DNA of 64,000 bases from an uncultured Clostridia bacterium (lineage in GTDB: Bacteria > Bacillota > Clostridia > Oscillospirales > Acutalibacteraceae): the NCBI GenBank assembly GCA_947631945.1, contig CANRNI010000002.1, positions 1 through 64,000 of the forward strand. Direction: 5' to 3'. A program made the position numbers and the translations under genes. The notes beneath the pieces are model-generated. The model ran no database searches and had not been told where the DNA came from. It was given only the letters and a program-made list of their open reading frames with translations. Positions 34,334-42,836 of the stretch are shown here, piece by piece. The number at the start of each line of letters is the position of its first letter. Position 1 is the first letter of the stretch.

Positions 34334-35725
34334 TTATTCGTCTGCAAGCAAATAATATCTTTTTCCGCTCTGCATCGCGGCAAGCGAATACATTTCAAGC
34401 TCTGTCAGCGCGGCGGCGACGTCCTGAGCCTGAAGCCCCGTAGTCATAACTATCTCGTCAATTAGCTTCGGTTCCGTTCCGAGAGCGCTGAAAACCGTCC
34501 GCGCGTTTTCCGTTATAACGGACAGCGCCGCCGTCCGATTTTCGGATTTATTCTTCTGAAAGTTATTATTCTTAGCACGTTCATTGTTTTTAATTTCCGG
34601 ATTATCACGGTTATTTGAATTTTCTTTTTGATTATCGTTTTTCTTTTTAATAATTTCCTTCTCTTCGTTGCTTTCTGTTAATTTAACGTTTTTGTTGTTT
34701 CTGCCGTTCTTCTTACGGTTATAATGCTCGGGAAATTCCCCGTTATCGGCAACATGGGATTTTTTATATTCTCTTTCATTTTTATCCAAAGGACGTTTTC
34801 CTAAAAGCGGATATAACGGTTCGTAATCATCGCTTAGGTTTAAATATTCGCCGTACTGCTTTTTATAGCTGTCAAGAACGTCCAATGCCGAAAATACCGG
34901 CTTCGCTCCGTCTCTTATAAGCGAATTGGTTCCGTAATTTCCTGCGCTCATAACGTCTCCGGGAACGGCGTAGACATCTCTGCCCTGCTCAAGAGCAAGT
35001 CTCGCGGTAATCAGCGAACCGCTTCTGATGCCGGCCTCTATGACCACAGTCCCCAGACTTATTCCCGAAATAATTCTGTTTCTTACAGGAAAAGTCATTT
35101 TTGACGGAGGCGTAAAAGGAGGGTATTCGCTTATAACAGCACCGTTTTCCGAGATAATGGCGCGCATCTTTTCATTTTCAAGAAGATACGGATACCCCAG
35201 ACCGCATCCAAGAACGGCGATAGTCTTCCCGCCGGCGGACACCGCTCCTCTGTGAGCGGCTTTATCAATACCGAGCGCGCCGCCGCTTACTATAACGGCG
35301 CCCGACAAAGCAATCGATTTGGAAAGGCTTTCGGCAACCCGAATACCGTATTCGGAGGCGTTTCTTGTACCGACAATGCCTATCGCGACTTTTGCCGTAA
35401 GTACGTCTACATCGCCCCAAACATACAGAAGCGCCGGATAATCGTCTGTTTCCTTTAAAAGCGGAGGGTAATTATCGTCGTCGCAGGTAACTATATGCCA
35501 GCCGTTATCGACGCACAGCTTCATAATATCGTACGATTGCGACGGACTGTATTTGATAAGGCGGTCAATATCTTTCTGTTTTATGGATTTTGACTCTATC
35601 CACGCATTATGTCCCGCTTCATATAGTGAAACGGGGTCGCCGAAAAATGACAGAAGGTTATTTATGCTTTTTCCGGGACCTACAGCGCGCTGAAGCCATA
35701 TCCAATATTCAGGAGGACATTTCAT
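34334..35725 (-). CDS. dprA: DNA-processing protein DprA (Smf)
   Basis: 463 residues from the ATG at 35725 (GGAG 8 bases before; ATGA overlap with the upstream methyltransferase stop). An N-terminal helical part is followed by the Rossmann-like RecA-loading domain with IGIVGTRNASEYG, SGGALGIDKAAHRGA, VLGCGLGYPYLLENEK and GTVVIEAGIRSGSLITA. An Asn/Lys/Glu-rich linker of about 75 residues leads to a C-terminal winged helix (KLIDEIVMTTGLQAQDVAAAL). DprA protects incoming single-stranded DNA and loads RecA in transformation. The low-complexity linker is longer than usual. Confidence 0.95.
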   Translation of the reverse strand: MKCPPEYWIWLQRAVGPGKSINNLLSFFGDPVSLYEAGHNAWIESKSIKQKDIDRLIKYSPSQSYDIMKLCVDNGWHIVTCDDDNYPPLLKETDDYPALLYVWGDVDVLTAKVAIGIVGTRNASEYGIRVAESLSKSIALSGAVIVSGGALGIDKAAHRGAVSAGGKTIAVLGCGLGYPYLLENEKMRAIISENGAVISEYPPFTPPSKMTFPVRNRIISGISLGTVVIEAGIRSGSLITARLALEQGRDVYAVPGDVMSAGNYGTNSLIRDGAKPVFSALDVLDSYKKQYGEYLNLSDDYEPLYPLLGKRPLDKNEREYKKSHVADNGEFPEHYNRKKNGRNNKNVKLTESNEEKEIIKKKNDNQKENSNNRDNPEIKNNERAKNNNFQKNKSENRTAALSVITENARTVFSALGTEPKLIDEIVMTTGLQAQDVAAALTELEMYSLAAMQSGKRYYLLADE

Positions 35726-36516
35726 CTGACCATCTCCCACATAACAACCGAAGCGGCTGCGGCGGCATTAAGCGATTCGGCTCTGCCTTTCATAGGAATT
35801 GTTATTCTTTCACCGCAGGCGGATATAACTCCCTCTGACAGACCGTTTCCCTCATTGCCTACAACGCAGATTATCCCATGAGATTTATCCATAAGAGTAA
35901 CGGGCAGCGCGTTTCTGTCGGGAACGGCCGCATACGTTTTAACAGAGTTTTCGCCGCACTTTTTCAGGAATGCGGCTAAATCCGAAATATCGTAAACGTT
36001 CAAACGTATAAGCGAACCCATTGAAGCTCTCAGGGCTTTCGGATTATAGATATCGCAGCCTCCGCTTACTATAAGACCGTCAAGCCCCAAAGCCTCGGCT
36101 GTTCTTGCCGCCGCTCCGAGATTTACCGGAGTCTGGATATTCTCCATAGCAATATATTTGCCATTATAATCTATTTTATCTATCTTACATCGTTTGTCAA
36201 GTATTTTGCAAATACAAAATACGCCCTGCGGATTTTTTGTATCCGAGAGCTTTTCGGCGATATCTTCTGTAATAATATATTTATTTTCTGTTTTTTCAAG
36301 CAGAATATCGAGCTCACGGGAATATTTTTTCAACGCGTTCCGCGTAACAAAAACGCTCTCGGGAACAAGTCCGCTGTAAACGGCGTCACAGCATAAACGC
36401 AGTCCCTCAAGGAAAAACAGCCCCTGCTTTTTTCTTGACGCGCTGTCTGCGCAGAGCTTCGCGGCCTGCTTTATTTTATCGTTGCTCTTGCTTGTGATAA
36501 TAGATATTTCAGTCAT
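35722..36516 (-). CDS. SpoU/TrmH-family RNA 2'-O-methyltransferase
   Basis: 264 residues from the ATG at 36516 (MTEISIITSKSNDKI); the upstream GTG would sit inside the rplT terminator. An N-terminal substrate-binding domain (KQGLFFLEGLRLCCDAV) is followed by the SPOUT motifs: AMENIQTPVNLGAAARTAEALG, IICVVGNEGNGLS and IPMKGRAESLNAAAAASVVMWE. It methylates ribose 2'-OH in rRNA or tRNA with SAM. The gene follows the infC-rpmI-rplT operon and precedes dprA. The exact RNA site is unknown. Confidence 0.92.
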   Translation of the reverse strand: MTEISIITSKSNDKIKQAAKLCADSASRKKQGLFFLEGLRLCCDAVYSGLVPESVFVTRNALKKYSRELDILLEKTENKYIITEDIAEKLSDTKNPQGVFCICKILDKRCKIDKIDYNGKYIAMENIQTPVNLGAAARTAEALGLDGLIVSGGCDIYNPKALRASMGSLIRLNVYDISDLAAFLKKCGENSVKTYAAVPDRNALPVTLMDKSHGIICVVGNEGNGLSEGVISACGERITIPMKGRAESLNAAAAASVVMWEMVR

Positions 36517-36539
36517 ACAATACGGAAATATAGGAAAAA

Positions 36540-36561
36540 GGGAATGCGGCAAAGCATTCCC
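36540..36561 (-). terminator. Terminator of infC-rpmI-rplT
   Basis: A perfect GGGAATGC / GCATTCCC 8-bp stem with a 6-base loop and TTTTT after it in the leftward direction, 13 bases after the rplT stop. Confidence 0.93.
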
Positions 36562-36573
36562 GATATTCACCGA

Positions 36574-36930
36574 TTATTTGAGAGCCGCTTTTGCCTGCTC
36601 GGTAAGTGATGTGAAAGCCGCAGGGTCCGCAATAGCTATTTCGGAGAGCATTTTACGGTTAAGAGTAATACCCGCCTTGCTCAGACCGTTCATAAATGTT
36701 GAATAATTCATACCGTTAAGCTTGCAGGCGGCGGAGATTCTCGTAATCCAAAGACGGCGAAAATCTCTCTTTTTCTGCTTTCTGCCGATATAGGCATAAT
36801 TGCCCGATTTCATAACGGCTTGTTTAGCGGTCTTAAAAAGCCTTGATTTTGAGCCGTAATAACCCTTAGCAAGCTTTAATACTTTATTTCTTCTCTTGCG
36901 AGTCATAGTTGCGCCTTTAATGCGTGCCAT
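36574..36930 (-). CDS. rplT: Large ribosomal subunit protein bL20
   Basis: 118 residues with the bL20 start [24 protein letters not shown] in two parts (basic helix, then [20 protein letters not shown]), [19 protein letters not shown] and [17 protein letters not shown]. It binds 23S rRNA and is needed for 50S assembly; in Bacilli it also represses its own operon via the infC leader. It is the third gene of the operon. Confidence 0.98.
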   Translation of the reverse strand: MARIKGATMTRKRRNKVLKLAKGYYGSKSRLFKTAKQAVMKSGNYAYIGRKQKKRDFRRLWITRISAACKLNGMNYSTFMNGLSKAGITLNRKMLSEIAIADPAAFTSLTEQAKAALK

Positions 36931-36954
36931 ATTAAGTTACCTCCCGAATTAATA

Positions 36955-37152
36955 TTATTTGTAAGGAATGAGCTTTTTAATCTGCTTGACGTTAGTCTTG
37001 TCGGCAACTGTGGTTTTGCGCAGATTTCTTTTTCTCTTTGTGCTTTTCTTGTTGAGGATATGTGACTTATATGCGTGAGCACGGATAGGCTTACCGTTTT
37101 TGGAAAGCTTAAAACGCTTTTTGGCGCCACTGTTGGATTTGATTTTAGGCAT
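36955..37152 (-). CDS. rpmI: Large ribosomal subunit protein bL35
   Basis: 65 residues, [20 protein letters not shown] and [20 protein letters not shown]-type sequence, a strongly basic bL35. It lies between infC and rplT with an AGGAGG site before the ATG. Confidence 0.98.
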   Translation of the reverse strand: MPKIKSNSGAKKRFKLSKNGKPIRAHAYKSHILNKKSTKRKRNLRKTTVADKTNVKQIKKLIPYK

Positions 37153-37182
37153 TAAAAATTCCTCCTGTTTTATATTTAACTA

Positions 37183-37701
37183 TTATTTTACCGGCTTTGA
37201 GGCAAGGAACATCAGCATATTACGTCCGTCAAGCTTAGCGTGTTTTTCCACAGTGCCGAATTCCGAGCACATATCGGCGAATTTAGCCATGATTTCATGA
37301 CCTCTTTCCGGGTGAGCCATTTCTCTTCCCCTAAAACGAATGGATACTTTGACTTTATTGCCCTGCTTAAGGAACTTATTTGCATGATTGGCCTTAGTTT
37401 CAAGGTCATGCGTGTCGATATTAAGAGAAAGCTGAACTTCCTTGATATCAATTTGATGTTGGTTCTTCTTAGCTTCCTTTTCGCGCTTCTGCTGTTCAAA
37501 CCTGTATTTGCCGTAATCCATTATTTTACATACGGGAGGCTTGGCCTGCGGAGCGATCTTAACTAAATCGAGATTTCTCTGAGTCGCTATTCTGAGCGCA
37601 TCCGAAGCAGACATGATACCGAGCTGTTCGCCGTTGTCGGTTACTACGCGTAATTCTCTGTCTCGGATTTCCTCATTGATTTGCATTTCCTTAGTACTGA
37701 T
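37183..37701 (-). CDS. infC: Translation initiation factor IF-3 with AUC start
   Basis: 172 residues when started at the ATC codon 37701-37699 (read as M-STKEMQINEEIRDRELR). GGAGG (37711-37715) is 9 bases upstream of ATC. A TTG at 37707 is too close and the first ATG at 37686 is too far. The N domain has IRDRELRVVTDNGEQLGIM and KPPVCKIMDYGKYRFEQQKR; the C domain has IDTHDLETKANHANKFL and FRGREMAHPERG. Rare AUU/AUC starts allow IF-3 to repress its own translation. It is the first gene of the operon. Confidence 0.95.
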   Translation of the reverse strand: MSTKEMQINEEIRDRELRVVTDNGEQLGIMSASDALRIATQRNLDLVKIAPQAKPPVCKIMDYGKYRFEQQKREKEAKKNQHQIDIKEVQLSLNIDTHDLETKANHANKFLKQGNKVKVSIRFRGREMAHPERGHEIMAKFADMCSEFGTVEKHAKLDGRNMLMFLASKPVK

Positions 37702-37856
37702 ATTCAAACACCTCCGGTTAAAATAAACAAAGAGCGGAAGCATAACGCACCCGCACTCATAAATAGCCGCCCGGAACCAACCTCCCGAACCGATATTAAC
37801 CTTACCGAAACAAAATCCGCAAGGTGAGTACGGAAAAACCTACTGCTTTGTTTTGC
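37702..37856 (-). promoter_or_regulatory. infC-rpmI-rplT leader, candidate L20-type attenuator
   Basis: A structured leader of about 155 bases lies between the predicted start site and infC. Near its end an imperfect hairpin joins GAGTGCGGG to CCGCTC (37731-37758), followed by TTTGTTTATTTT, as in an attenuation terminator. Firmicute infC leaders regulated by bL20 have this plan; a match to the family covariance model was not computed. Confidence 0.6.
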
Positions 37857-37862
37857 GCAAAT

Positions 37863-37891
37863 ATTATAACGCCTGAAAAAGCATTTGTCAA
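37863..37891 (-). promoter_or_regulatory. Promoter of infC-rpmI-rplT
   Basis: On the minus strand, TTGACA (37886-37891), a 17-base spacer and TATAAT (37863-37868): a perfect consensus. Confidence 0.92.
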
Positions 37892-37947
37892 TAGGTATTT
37901 TATATTTTTTCGCAATATTTTCAACGTTTCCTATTCCAATATCGTTA

Positions 37948-37969
37948 TTAGTGTGAACACACTCTAAAT
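37948..37969. repeat. TTAGTGTGAACACACTCTAA dispersed motif, copy 2
   Basis: Identical to the copy at 45304-45325 over 22 bases, with an imperfect dyad centred on GAACAC. It lies upstream of the infC promoter and downstream of the clpE-like gene. Confidence 0.6.
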
Positions 37970-38028
37970 GTTTCCAAAACAGACTTGCAGCGCCCGTTAA
38001 ATTCATCTTTATAAAATACAATAATATT

Positions 38029-38062
38029 CCCCTGTAAAAACCTTGACAGGTTATTGCAGGGG
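38029..38062 (-). terminator. Terminator-like hairpin after the ClpE-like gene
   Basis: CCCCTG with AACCT pairs with AGGTT and CAGGGG to make a long imperfect stem. It begins 24 bases after the stop codon and is followed leftward by AATATTATTGTATTTT. Confidence 0.55.
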
Positions 38063-38085
38063 ACTTTTATGCCATCAGAGCAGTC

Positions 38086-40431
38086 CTATCCCGCCTTGCA
38101 GACGATTTTACCGTCATGAGCCGAAATCGTTATCTCGTCGATGTTCATGCTTCTGTTTTCAATTATGATATTCGCTATTTTATCCTCTATATTTTTTCTT
38201 ATCGCGATTCTTATATCTCTCGCTCCTCTTTCGCCGCCGTCGGCGATTTTCGCTATGACAGACGGAACTTCCTCGTCAAATTTGAGGCTGATTCCCTTGT
38301 CTTTAAGTCCGGGAACAAGGTCGTTAATAAGAAGCGACGCGATTTTTTTATAATCCTCCTCGCCGAGAGAATTAAAAATTACGACCTCGTCAACTCTGCC
38401 TATAAACTCGGGACGAAGAAATTCATGCAAACCTTTCATAGCGCGTTCTTTTGAAACGTCGCCCTTTGTTTTCGCAAATCCCAGCGCGCCTTCCCTGTTC
38501 TGACTGCCCGCGTTGGACGTCATTATTATAACGGTATTGGAAAAATCGACAGTCCTGCCCTGCGCGTCGCTCGTTTTTCCCTCGTCAAGTATTTGGAGGA
38601 GAATATTCATAACGTCGGGATGCGCTTTCTCGATTTCATCAAAAAGTATTACGGAATACGGCTTTCTCCGTACCTTTTCCGTAAGCTGTCCTGCTTCGTC
38701 ATAGCCGACGTATCCGGGCGGAGAACCGATAATTCTCGAAACGCTGTGTTTCTCCATAAATTCCGACATATCAAGCCTTATGAGCGTTTCGGGAGTATCA
38801 AAAAGCTCGTTGGCAAGCTGTTTGACAAGTTCTGTTTTTCCAACGCCGGTAGGTCCTACAAATATAAAAGACGCGGGACGTTTTTGCGGATTTATCTGTA
38901 TTTTGTTCCTTCTTATCGCTGCCGAAACCGCTTCGACAGCTTCGTCCTGACCGATGATTCTCTCCTTTAAATGAGCCTCCATATCGGCAAGCTTATCAAG
39001 GTCCGAGTCGATAATTTTTCTTACGGGAATACCTGTCCAAAGATTTATAACTCTCGCGATATCGTCCTCCGTTACAGAGTTGTCCGAAGCCTTTTCGCGC
39101 AGAAGCGGCAACGAGTTCTCAAGGCTTAGAATTTCGGAACGCAGTTCCGCAAGTTCCTCGTAATCCGGCTCCTGACCGTCCTCGGTATTCATAAGCTCTT
39201 CTTCCTGCTCTTTAAGCTCGCTTAGCTTGTTTTCGGCGATTTCGCAGTCGCTTATGGCTTTATTTCTTAAATTGGCGCAGGTACAGGCCTCGTCAAGCAA
39301 ATCTATAGCTTTGTCGGGTAAAAATCTGTCATTGATGTACCTTTCGGAAAGAGTTACCGTGAGATACAAGAGTCTGTCGGATATTTTAACTCTGTGATAC
39401 ATCTCATAGTATCCCTTTATTCCCTGAAGCATCTTATACGCATCGTCAATCGACGGCTCTTCCACCTTTACGGGCTGGAAACGCCGTTCAAGAGCGGAAT
39501 CCTTTTCTATATGCTTCCTGTATTCCGTAAACGTTGTGGCTCCTATTACCTGAATTTCTCCGCGTGAAAGAGCGGGCTTTAATATATTGGCGGCATTCAT
39601 GGAGCCTTCCGCATCTCCCGCGCCGACAAGATTGTGAACCTCGTCTATAAACAGTATGATATTGCCCTCGGACTTTACTTCCTCGACAAGTCCTTTTATA
39701 CGGCTTTCAAACTGCCCCCTGAACTGAGTTCCCGCGACAAGAGCAGTAAGGTCGAGCAGGTGAAGCTCCTTATTTTGAAGCTTAGCAGGAACTGCTCCGG
39801 CGGATATTTTAAGAGCAAGTCCCTCCGTTATCGCCGTCTTTCCTACGCCCGGTTCGCCTATAAGGCAGGGATTGTTTTTAGTCCTTCTGCAAAGTATTTG
39901 AGTTACCCTGTAAATTTCGTCATCTCTGCCGATTATTCTGTCAATTTGGCCGTCCCTCGCCTTTTTTGTCAAATCCGTACAATAGAGATTTAAAAATTTG
40001 CGCTGTTTTTCATTTCTCTGTTTTTCCTTGCCGAAACGCTTTTTTTTGGGCTGTTTTTCATGCATTGAACCGCCCTGCGCCGCAGAGTCTTTCGCTGTCA
40101 CAGCTTTTTCGTTTTTATCTTTATCATCGTTTTTAATCGGCGTACCGTTCATAATCCCCTGCATAAAAGGGAAAGTGGGCGCGCCGCCGAACTGAAAGCC
40201 GTCTATATCTCCCATAGCGTCCATAGCGTCGCTTATCTGCTCGCTGACAGCGTCTACTTCTTCTTCGGTAATCCCCATTTTTTCCATAAACTGCTTAATG
40301 GGGCCTATGTTCATATCCATGGCGCACTTAATACAAAGTCCCTCCTGGGTCGTGCCTTCGCCCTGGATTTTTGATATAAAGACCACCGCCGGACGCTGAC
40401 CGCATTTTGAACATAACATTGGTTTATTCAT
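38086..40431 (-). CDS. ClpE-like AAA+ unfoldase with N-terminal zinc finger
   Basis: 781 residues. The N-terminus has a four-Cys zinc finger (C7xxC10, C33xxC36), as in ClpE, and no double Clp-N repeat. A charged low-complexity linker (about 95-150) leads to the first AAA+ module with GEPGVGKT (192-199) and [12 protein letters not shown] short middle coiled coil (about 430-480) and the second module with [24 protein letters not shown] and [13 protein letters not shown] follow. Such Hsp100 proteins unfold substrates, usually for ClpP. No CtsR site or clpP gene is near it in this window. ClpC-type is the alternative name, but the zinc finger favours ClpE. Confidence 0.92.
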   Translation of the reverse strand: MNKPMLCSKCGQRPAVVFISKIQGEGTTQEGLCIKCAMDMNIGPIKQFMEKMGITEEEVDAVSEQISDAMDAMGDIDGFQFGGAPTFPFMQGIMNGTPIKNDDKDKNEKAVTAKDSAAQGGSMHEKQPKKKRFGKEKQRNEKQRKFLNLYCTDLTKKARDGQIDRIIGRDDEIYRVTQILCRRTKNNPCLIGEPGVGKTAITEGLALKISAGAVPAKLQNKELHLLDLTALVAGTQFRGQFESRIKGLVEEVKSEGNIILFIDEVHNLVGAGDAEGSMNAANILKPALSRGEIQVIGATTFTEYRKHIEKDSALERRFQPVKVEEPSIDDAYKMLQGIKGYYEMYHRVKISDRLLYLTVTLSERYINDRFLPDKAIDLLDEACTCANLRNKAISDCEIAENKLSELKEQEEELMNTEDGQEPDYEELAELRSEILSLENSLPLLREKASDNSVTEDDIARVINLWTGIPVRKIIDSDLDKLADMEAHLKERIIGQDEAVEAVSAAIRRNKIQINPQKRPASFIFVGPTGVGKTELVKQLANELFDTPETLIRLDMSEFMEKHSVSRIIGSPPGYVGYDEAGQLTEKVRRKPYSVILFDEIEKAHPDVMNILLQILDEGKTSDAQGRTVDFSNTVIIMTSNAGSQNREGALGFAKTKGDVSKERAMKGLHEFLRPEFIGRVDEVVIFNSLGEEDYKKIASLLINDLVPGLKDKGISLKFDEEVPSVIAKIADGGERGARDIRIAIRKNIEDKIANIIIENRSMNIDEITISAHDGKIVCKAG

Positions 40432-40459
40432 TCATTTTCTCCTTTTATTCTTTAGGAAA

Positions 40460-40620
40460 CATTGATTAAATCACGCCTAACGGCTGAACGTACATCTTGC
40501 GCCGCGATTTCCCGTCATTTTTGCCAAAAGCTCCTTGAAATACGTCAGTATTCCTGCGTCACTTTTGTCAATCTGACGAAAAATCTCGTGACGCAATCTG
40601 CACGTTCGATTTAATCAGTG
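40460..40620 (-). repeat. Element related to the 171-bp family with different ends, copy C
   Basis: The ends are CATTGATTAAATC and GATTTAATCAGTG as inverted repeats, unlike copies A and B. The central stretch of about 80 bases, from CCCGTCATTTTTGCCAAAAG to CAATCTGACGAAAAAT, is almost identical to copy A in the same orientation. It occupies nearly all of the gap between hslO and the clpE-like gene. The minus-strand frame again reads IFRQIDKSDAGILTYFKELL. Confidence 0.8.
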
Positions 40621-40626
40621 CTTCCT

Positions 40627-41544
40627 TTACTGTTCCGATGTGTTTGCCGAATCGTTCTCATCTGCCGTATCCGACGAGCTTTTCAGCAAATCCAAAATAT
40701 CTTTACTTGAAAAATTATATATACTGTCGCAAAACTGACATTTTACCTCTGTGTTTTCATCGTTCGCCATATCGAGAAGCTCTGTTTTTCCCGCCGCTGT
40801 AAGAGCCTGCATAACTCTCTCCCTTGAGCAGCCGCATTTATATTCGGGGAACGATTCGTCGAGTTGTTCAATATTAAACGACGGGAGAACCGTTTTGCAG
40901 ATATCGTACGGCGACATACCGCCTGTAAGCATTTCGGTTACCGAAGATATATTTTCTATGTCGTGCTCGACCTTATCTATCGTATCGTTTAAAGCCGAGG
41001 GTAAAAGCTGAATAAGAAATCCTCCGGCCTTTATAACCGATTTATCCTGCGCGACCAAAACTCCCAAACCGCATACTGTCGGGGTCTGTTCGCTTGAAGC
41101 GAAATACGAGGTTATATCTTCGGCAATTTCTCCCGATACTATCGGGACTTGTCCGACATACGGCTCGTTTAATCCCAAATCCTTTATAATCGTAAGGAAA
41201 CCGTTTCTGCCGACTGCTCCGCCGACGTCAAGTTTGCCCTTGCCGTTAAGAGGCAATTCGATTTTTCCGTCTACAACATATCCTTTAACATGGCATGAAC
41301 TGTCCGCCACCGCAACCACCGAGCCTGCCGGTCCGCCTCCGTTTATTTTAAGGGTAAGACTGTCTTTTTTACCTTTCAGCATAGAACCCATCATAGCCGC
41401 CGCCGTAAGCAGTCTGCCGAGAGCCGCCGTACAGACCTTTGAAGTTAAATGTATTTCGTAAGCGCGCTGCACAATGTCGGTAGTATCGCACGCCATTATA
41501 AGCAGCGTTCCGTCCTCGGAAATACATCTTACAAGATGTCCCAT
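40627..41544 (-). CDS. hslO: Redox-regulated chaperone Hsp33
   Basis: 305 residues with the Hsp33 core (TAALGRLLTAAAMMG, LKINGGGPAGSVVAVAD, GGAVGRNGFLTI) and the redox-switch zinc motif C-x-C (YKCGCSRERV) plus CxxC (KCQFCDSIYNF). Oxidation releases zinc and activates holdase activity. A C-terminal Ser/Asp/Glu-rich tail of about 20 residues extends past the zinc domain. GAGGT lies 9 bases before the ATG. Confidence 0.97.
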   Translation of the reverse strand: MGHLVRCISEDGTLLIMACDTTDIVQRAYEIHLTSKVCTAALGRLLTAAAMMGSMLKGKKDSLTLKINGGGPAGSVVAVADSSCHVKGYVVDGKIELPLNGKGKLDVGGAVGRNGFLTIIKDLGLNEPYVGQVPIVSGEIAEDITSYFASSEQTPTVCGLGVLVAQDKSVIKAGGFLIQLLPSALNDTIDKVEHDIENISSVTEMLTGGMSPYDICKTVLPSFNIEQLDESFPEYKCGCSRERVMQALTAAGKTELLDMANDENTEVKCQFCDSIYNFSSKDILDLLKSSSDTADENDSANTSEQ

Positions 41545-41563
41545 TATAATTTTACCTCATGAA

Positions 41564-42292
41564 CTATAATTTTACCGCCGAAATATAAACTCTTTGTGAA
41601 TTTTCCTTCGGCAGAGAAAAAGTCATATCATCATATATATTTTTAACCGTAAAGCCCGCTTCCTCCAGCCATTGAACGATATTCTCAATATTGTATGCGC
41701 GTTCGGAAAAGCTTTCGGTAAATCTGTCGTAGCGTCCGTTTTTAAGGACAAAAAAATCAAGATTTATATCCGTCGTCCTGCTTTTCTGTCTGTAGCTGTT
41801 CTGCCAAACGCAGTATATATCGTCGGTTTCGTATACGAAAACGTTATTTGCGAGTATTTTTTCATGCTTGTAAACAGTGTTGACGTCAAAGACGAAAACT
41901 CCGCCTTTCTCGGTAAAAAGAGATACTTTTTGAAAAGCCTTTTTTACGTCGAGCGGCTTTAAAAGGTGATTTATCGAATCAAGCGAGCATACTGCCGCGT
42001 TTATCGTGCCGTACAAATCAAGCTCCGTCATGCTCTGACACAGAATCAAAGAATCGGGGAGCTTTTTTCTCGCGAATGAAAGCATTTCCGGCGAGGAATC
42101 GGCAAGAATCATATCGTAGCCAAAAGACGCGAGATATTTTGACAGTGTACCCGTTCCGCAGGCGAGGTCGAGAAGTATTCCGTTTTCACAGCCGTTTTCC
42201 GCAAGAATTTTTTTTATATATTCCGCTCTTTTTTCATATTCAACGTTAAACGTAAGATTATCGTATACCTTGGCAAAAGAGGAATAACCCAT
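41564..42292 (-). CDS. SAM-dependent class I methyltransferase
   Basis: 242 residues. SAM-binding motif I is LLDLACGTGTLSKYLA (about 40-55), motif II LADSSPEMLSFA, and a later GGVFVFDVNT. The C-terminal part resembles small-molecule methyltransferases of the Clostridia. The start overlaps the stop of the TrpR-like gene (TAATG). Substrate unknown. Confidence 0.85.
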   Translation of the reverse strand: MGYSSFAKVYDNLTFNVEYEKRAEYIKKILAENGCENGILLDLACGTGTLSKYLASFGYDMILADSSPEMLSFARKKLPDSLILCQSMTELDLYGTINAAVCSLDSINHLLKPLDVKKAFQKVSLFTEKGGVFVFDVNTVYKHEKILANNVFVYETDDIYCVWQNSYRQKSRTTDINLDFFVLKNGRYDRFTESFSERAYNIENIVQWLEEAGFTVKNIYDDMTFSLPKENSQRVYISAVKL

Positions 42293-42573
42293 TATCCGTC
42301 AATCCTTTTGAAGATTTCATACTGCGAATAATTTGTCATATAGCGCTTCACGCGGCTTATTGTCGCGGGAGACGCTCCTGTACGTTCCTCTATCTCGTCA
42401 TATTTTTTGCCCTCGGCAACCATTTTAGCGACAACAAATCGCTGCGCCATAGCGCTTATTTCCGTATCGGTGCAAAGGTCTTTAAAAAAAGCGGCACATT
42501 CCGCCTCGTCCTTCAGCGACAAAACCGCCTTGAATAGCATTTGAGCATTTTCTTTTTTTACGCTGTCTTTCAT
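42292..42573 (-). CDS. TrpR-like YerC/YecD family regulator
   Basis: 93 residues from the ATG at 42573 (MKDSVKKENAQMLFKAVL). The start overlaps the stop of a small frame in the leader (ATGA). The family pattern is LFKAVLSLKDEAECAAFFKDLCT, EISAMAQRFVVAKM, then the helix-turn-helix TYDEI-like segment YDEIEERTGASPATISRVKRY. YerC proteins share the TrpR fold and probably bind DNA; target genes are unknown. An alternative start at 42585 adds MAIK. The upstream 92-bp tandem duplication is unusual. Confidence 0.85.
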   Translation of the reverse strand: MKDSVKKENAQMLFKAVLSLKDEAECAAFFKDLCTDTEISAMAQRFVVAKMVAEGKKYDEIEERTGASPATISRVKRYMTNYSQYEIFKRIDG

Positions 42574-42579
42574 TTTAAT

Positions 42580-42764
42580 CGCCATGCGATACAGATGCCG
42601 CACAAAGTGCAATGAGGATTCAAGCCTTTTGTGCTCGGTACCGCTCCTTTCATTAAATTTTTCACACTAAACGCCATGCGATACAGATGCCGCACAAAGT
42701 GCAATGAAGATTCAAGCCTTTTGCGCCCGGTACCGCTCCTTTCATCAAATTAATTTTTCGCACT
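42580..42764 (-). repeat. Two 92-bp tandem leader repeats with 27-codon small ORFs
   Basis: Units start at 42580 and 42672. Each carries CGCCATGCGATACAGATGCC, GCACAAAGTGCAATGA and GGTACCGCTCCTTTCAT. On the minus strand each encodes an ATG-to-TGA frame of 27 codons (42653-42570 and 42745-42662). Both contain HCTLCGIC, and their differences are amino-acid changes, not stops. The first ends in an ATGA overlap with the TrpR-like start. There is no standard ribosome site. Bases 42765-42836 hold a shorter duplication of GCATTGATTATCTCT (42768 and 42788). Confidence 0.7.
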
Positions 42765-42836
42765 AATGCATTGATTATCTCTCTAACGCATTGATTATCT
42801 CTTTATTCCGATTCTGCGCCTTATTATAACTGCAAA

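Noticed and set aside
36516-36570. GTG start of the SpoU-family methyltransferase at 36570
   Set aside because: It would place the 5' end of the gene inside the rplT terminator hairpin; the ATG at 36516 follows the terminator.
38086-40431. Naming the Hsp100 gene clpC
   Set aside because: The N-terminus has a Cys4 zinc finger and no Clp-N double repeat, which fits ClpE better.
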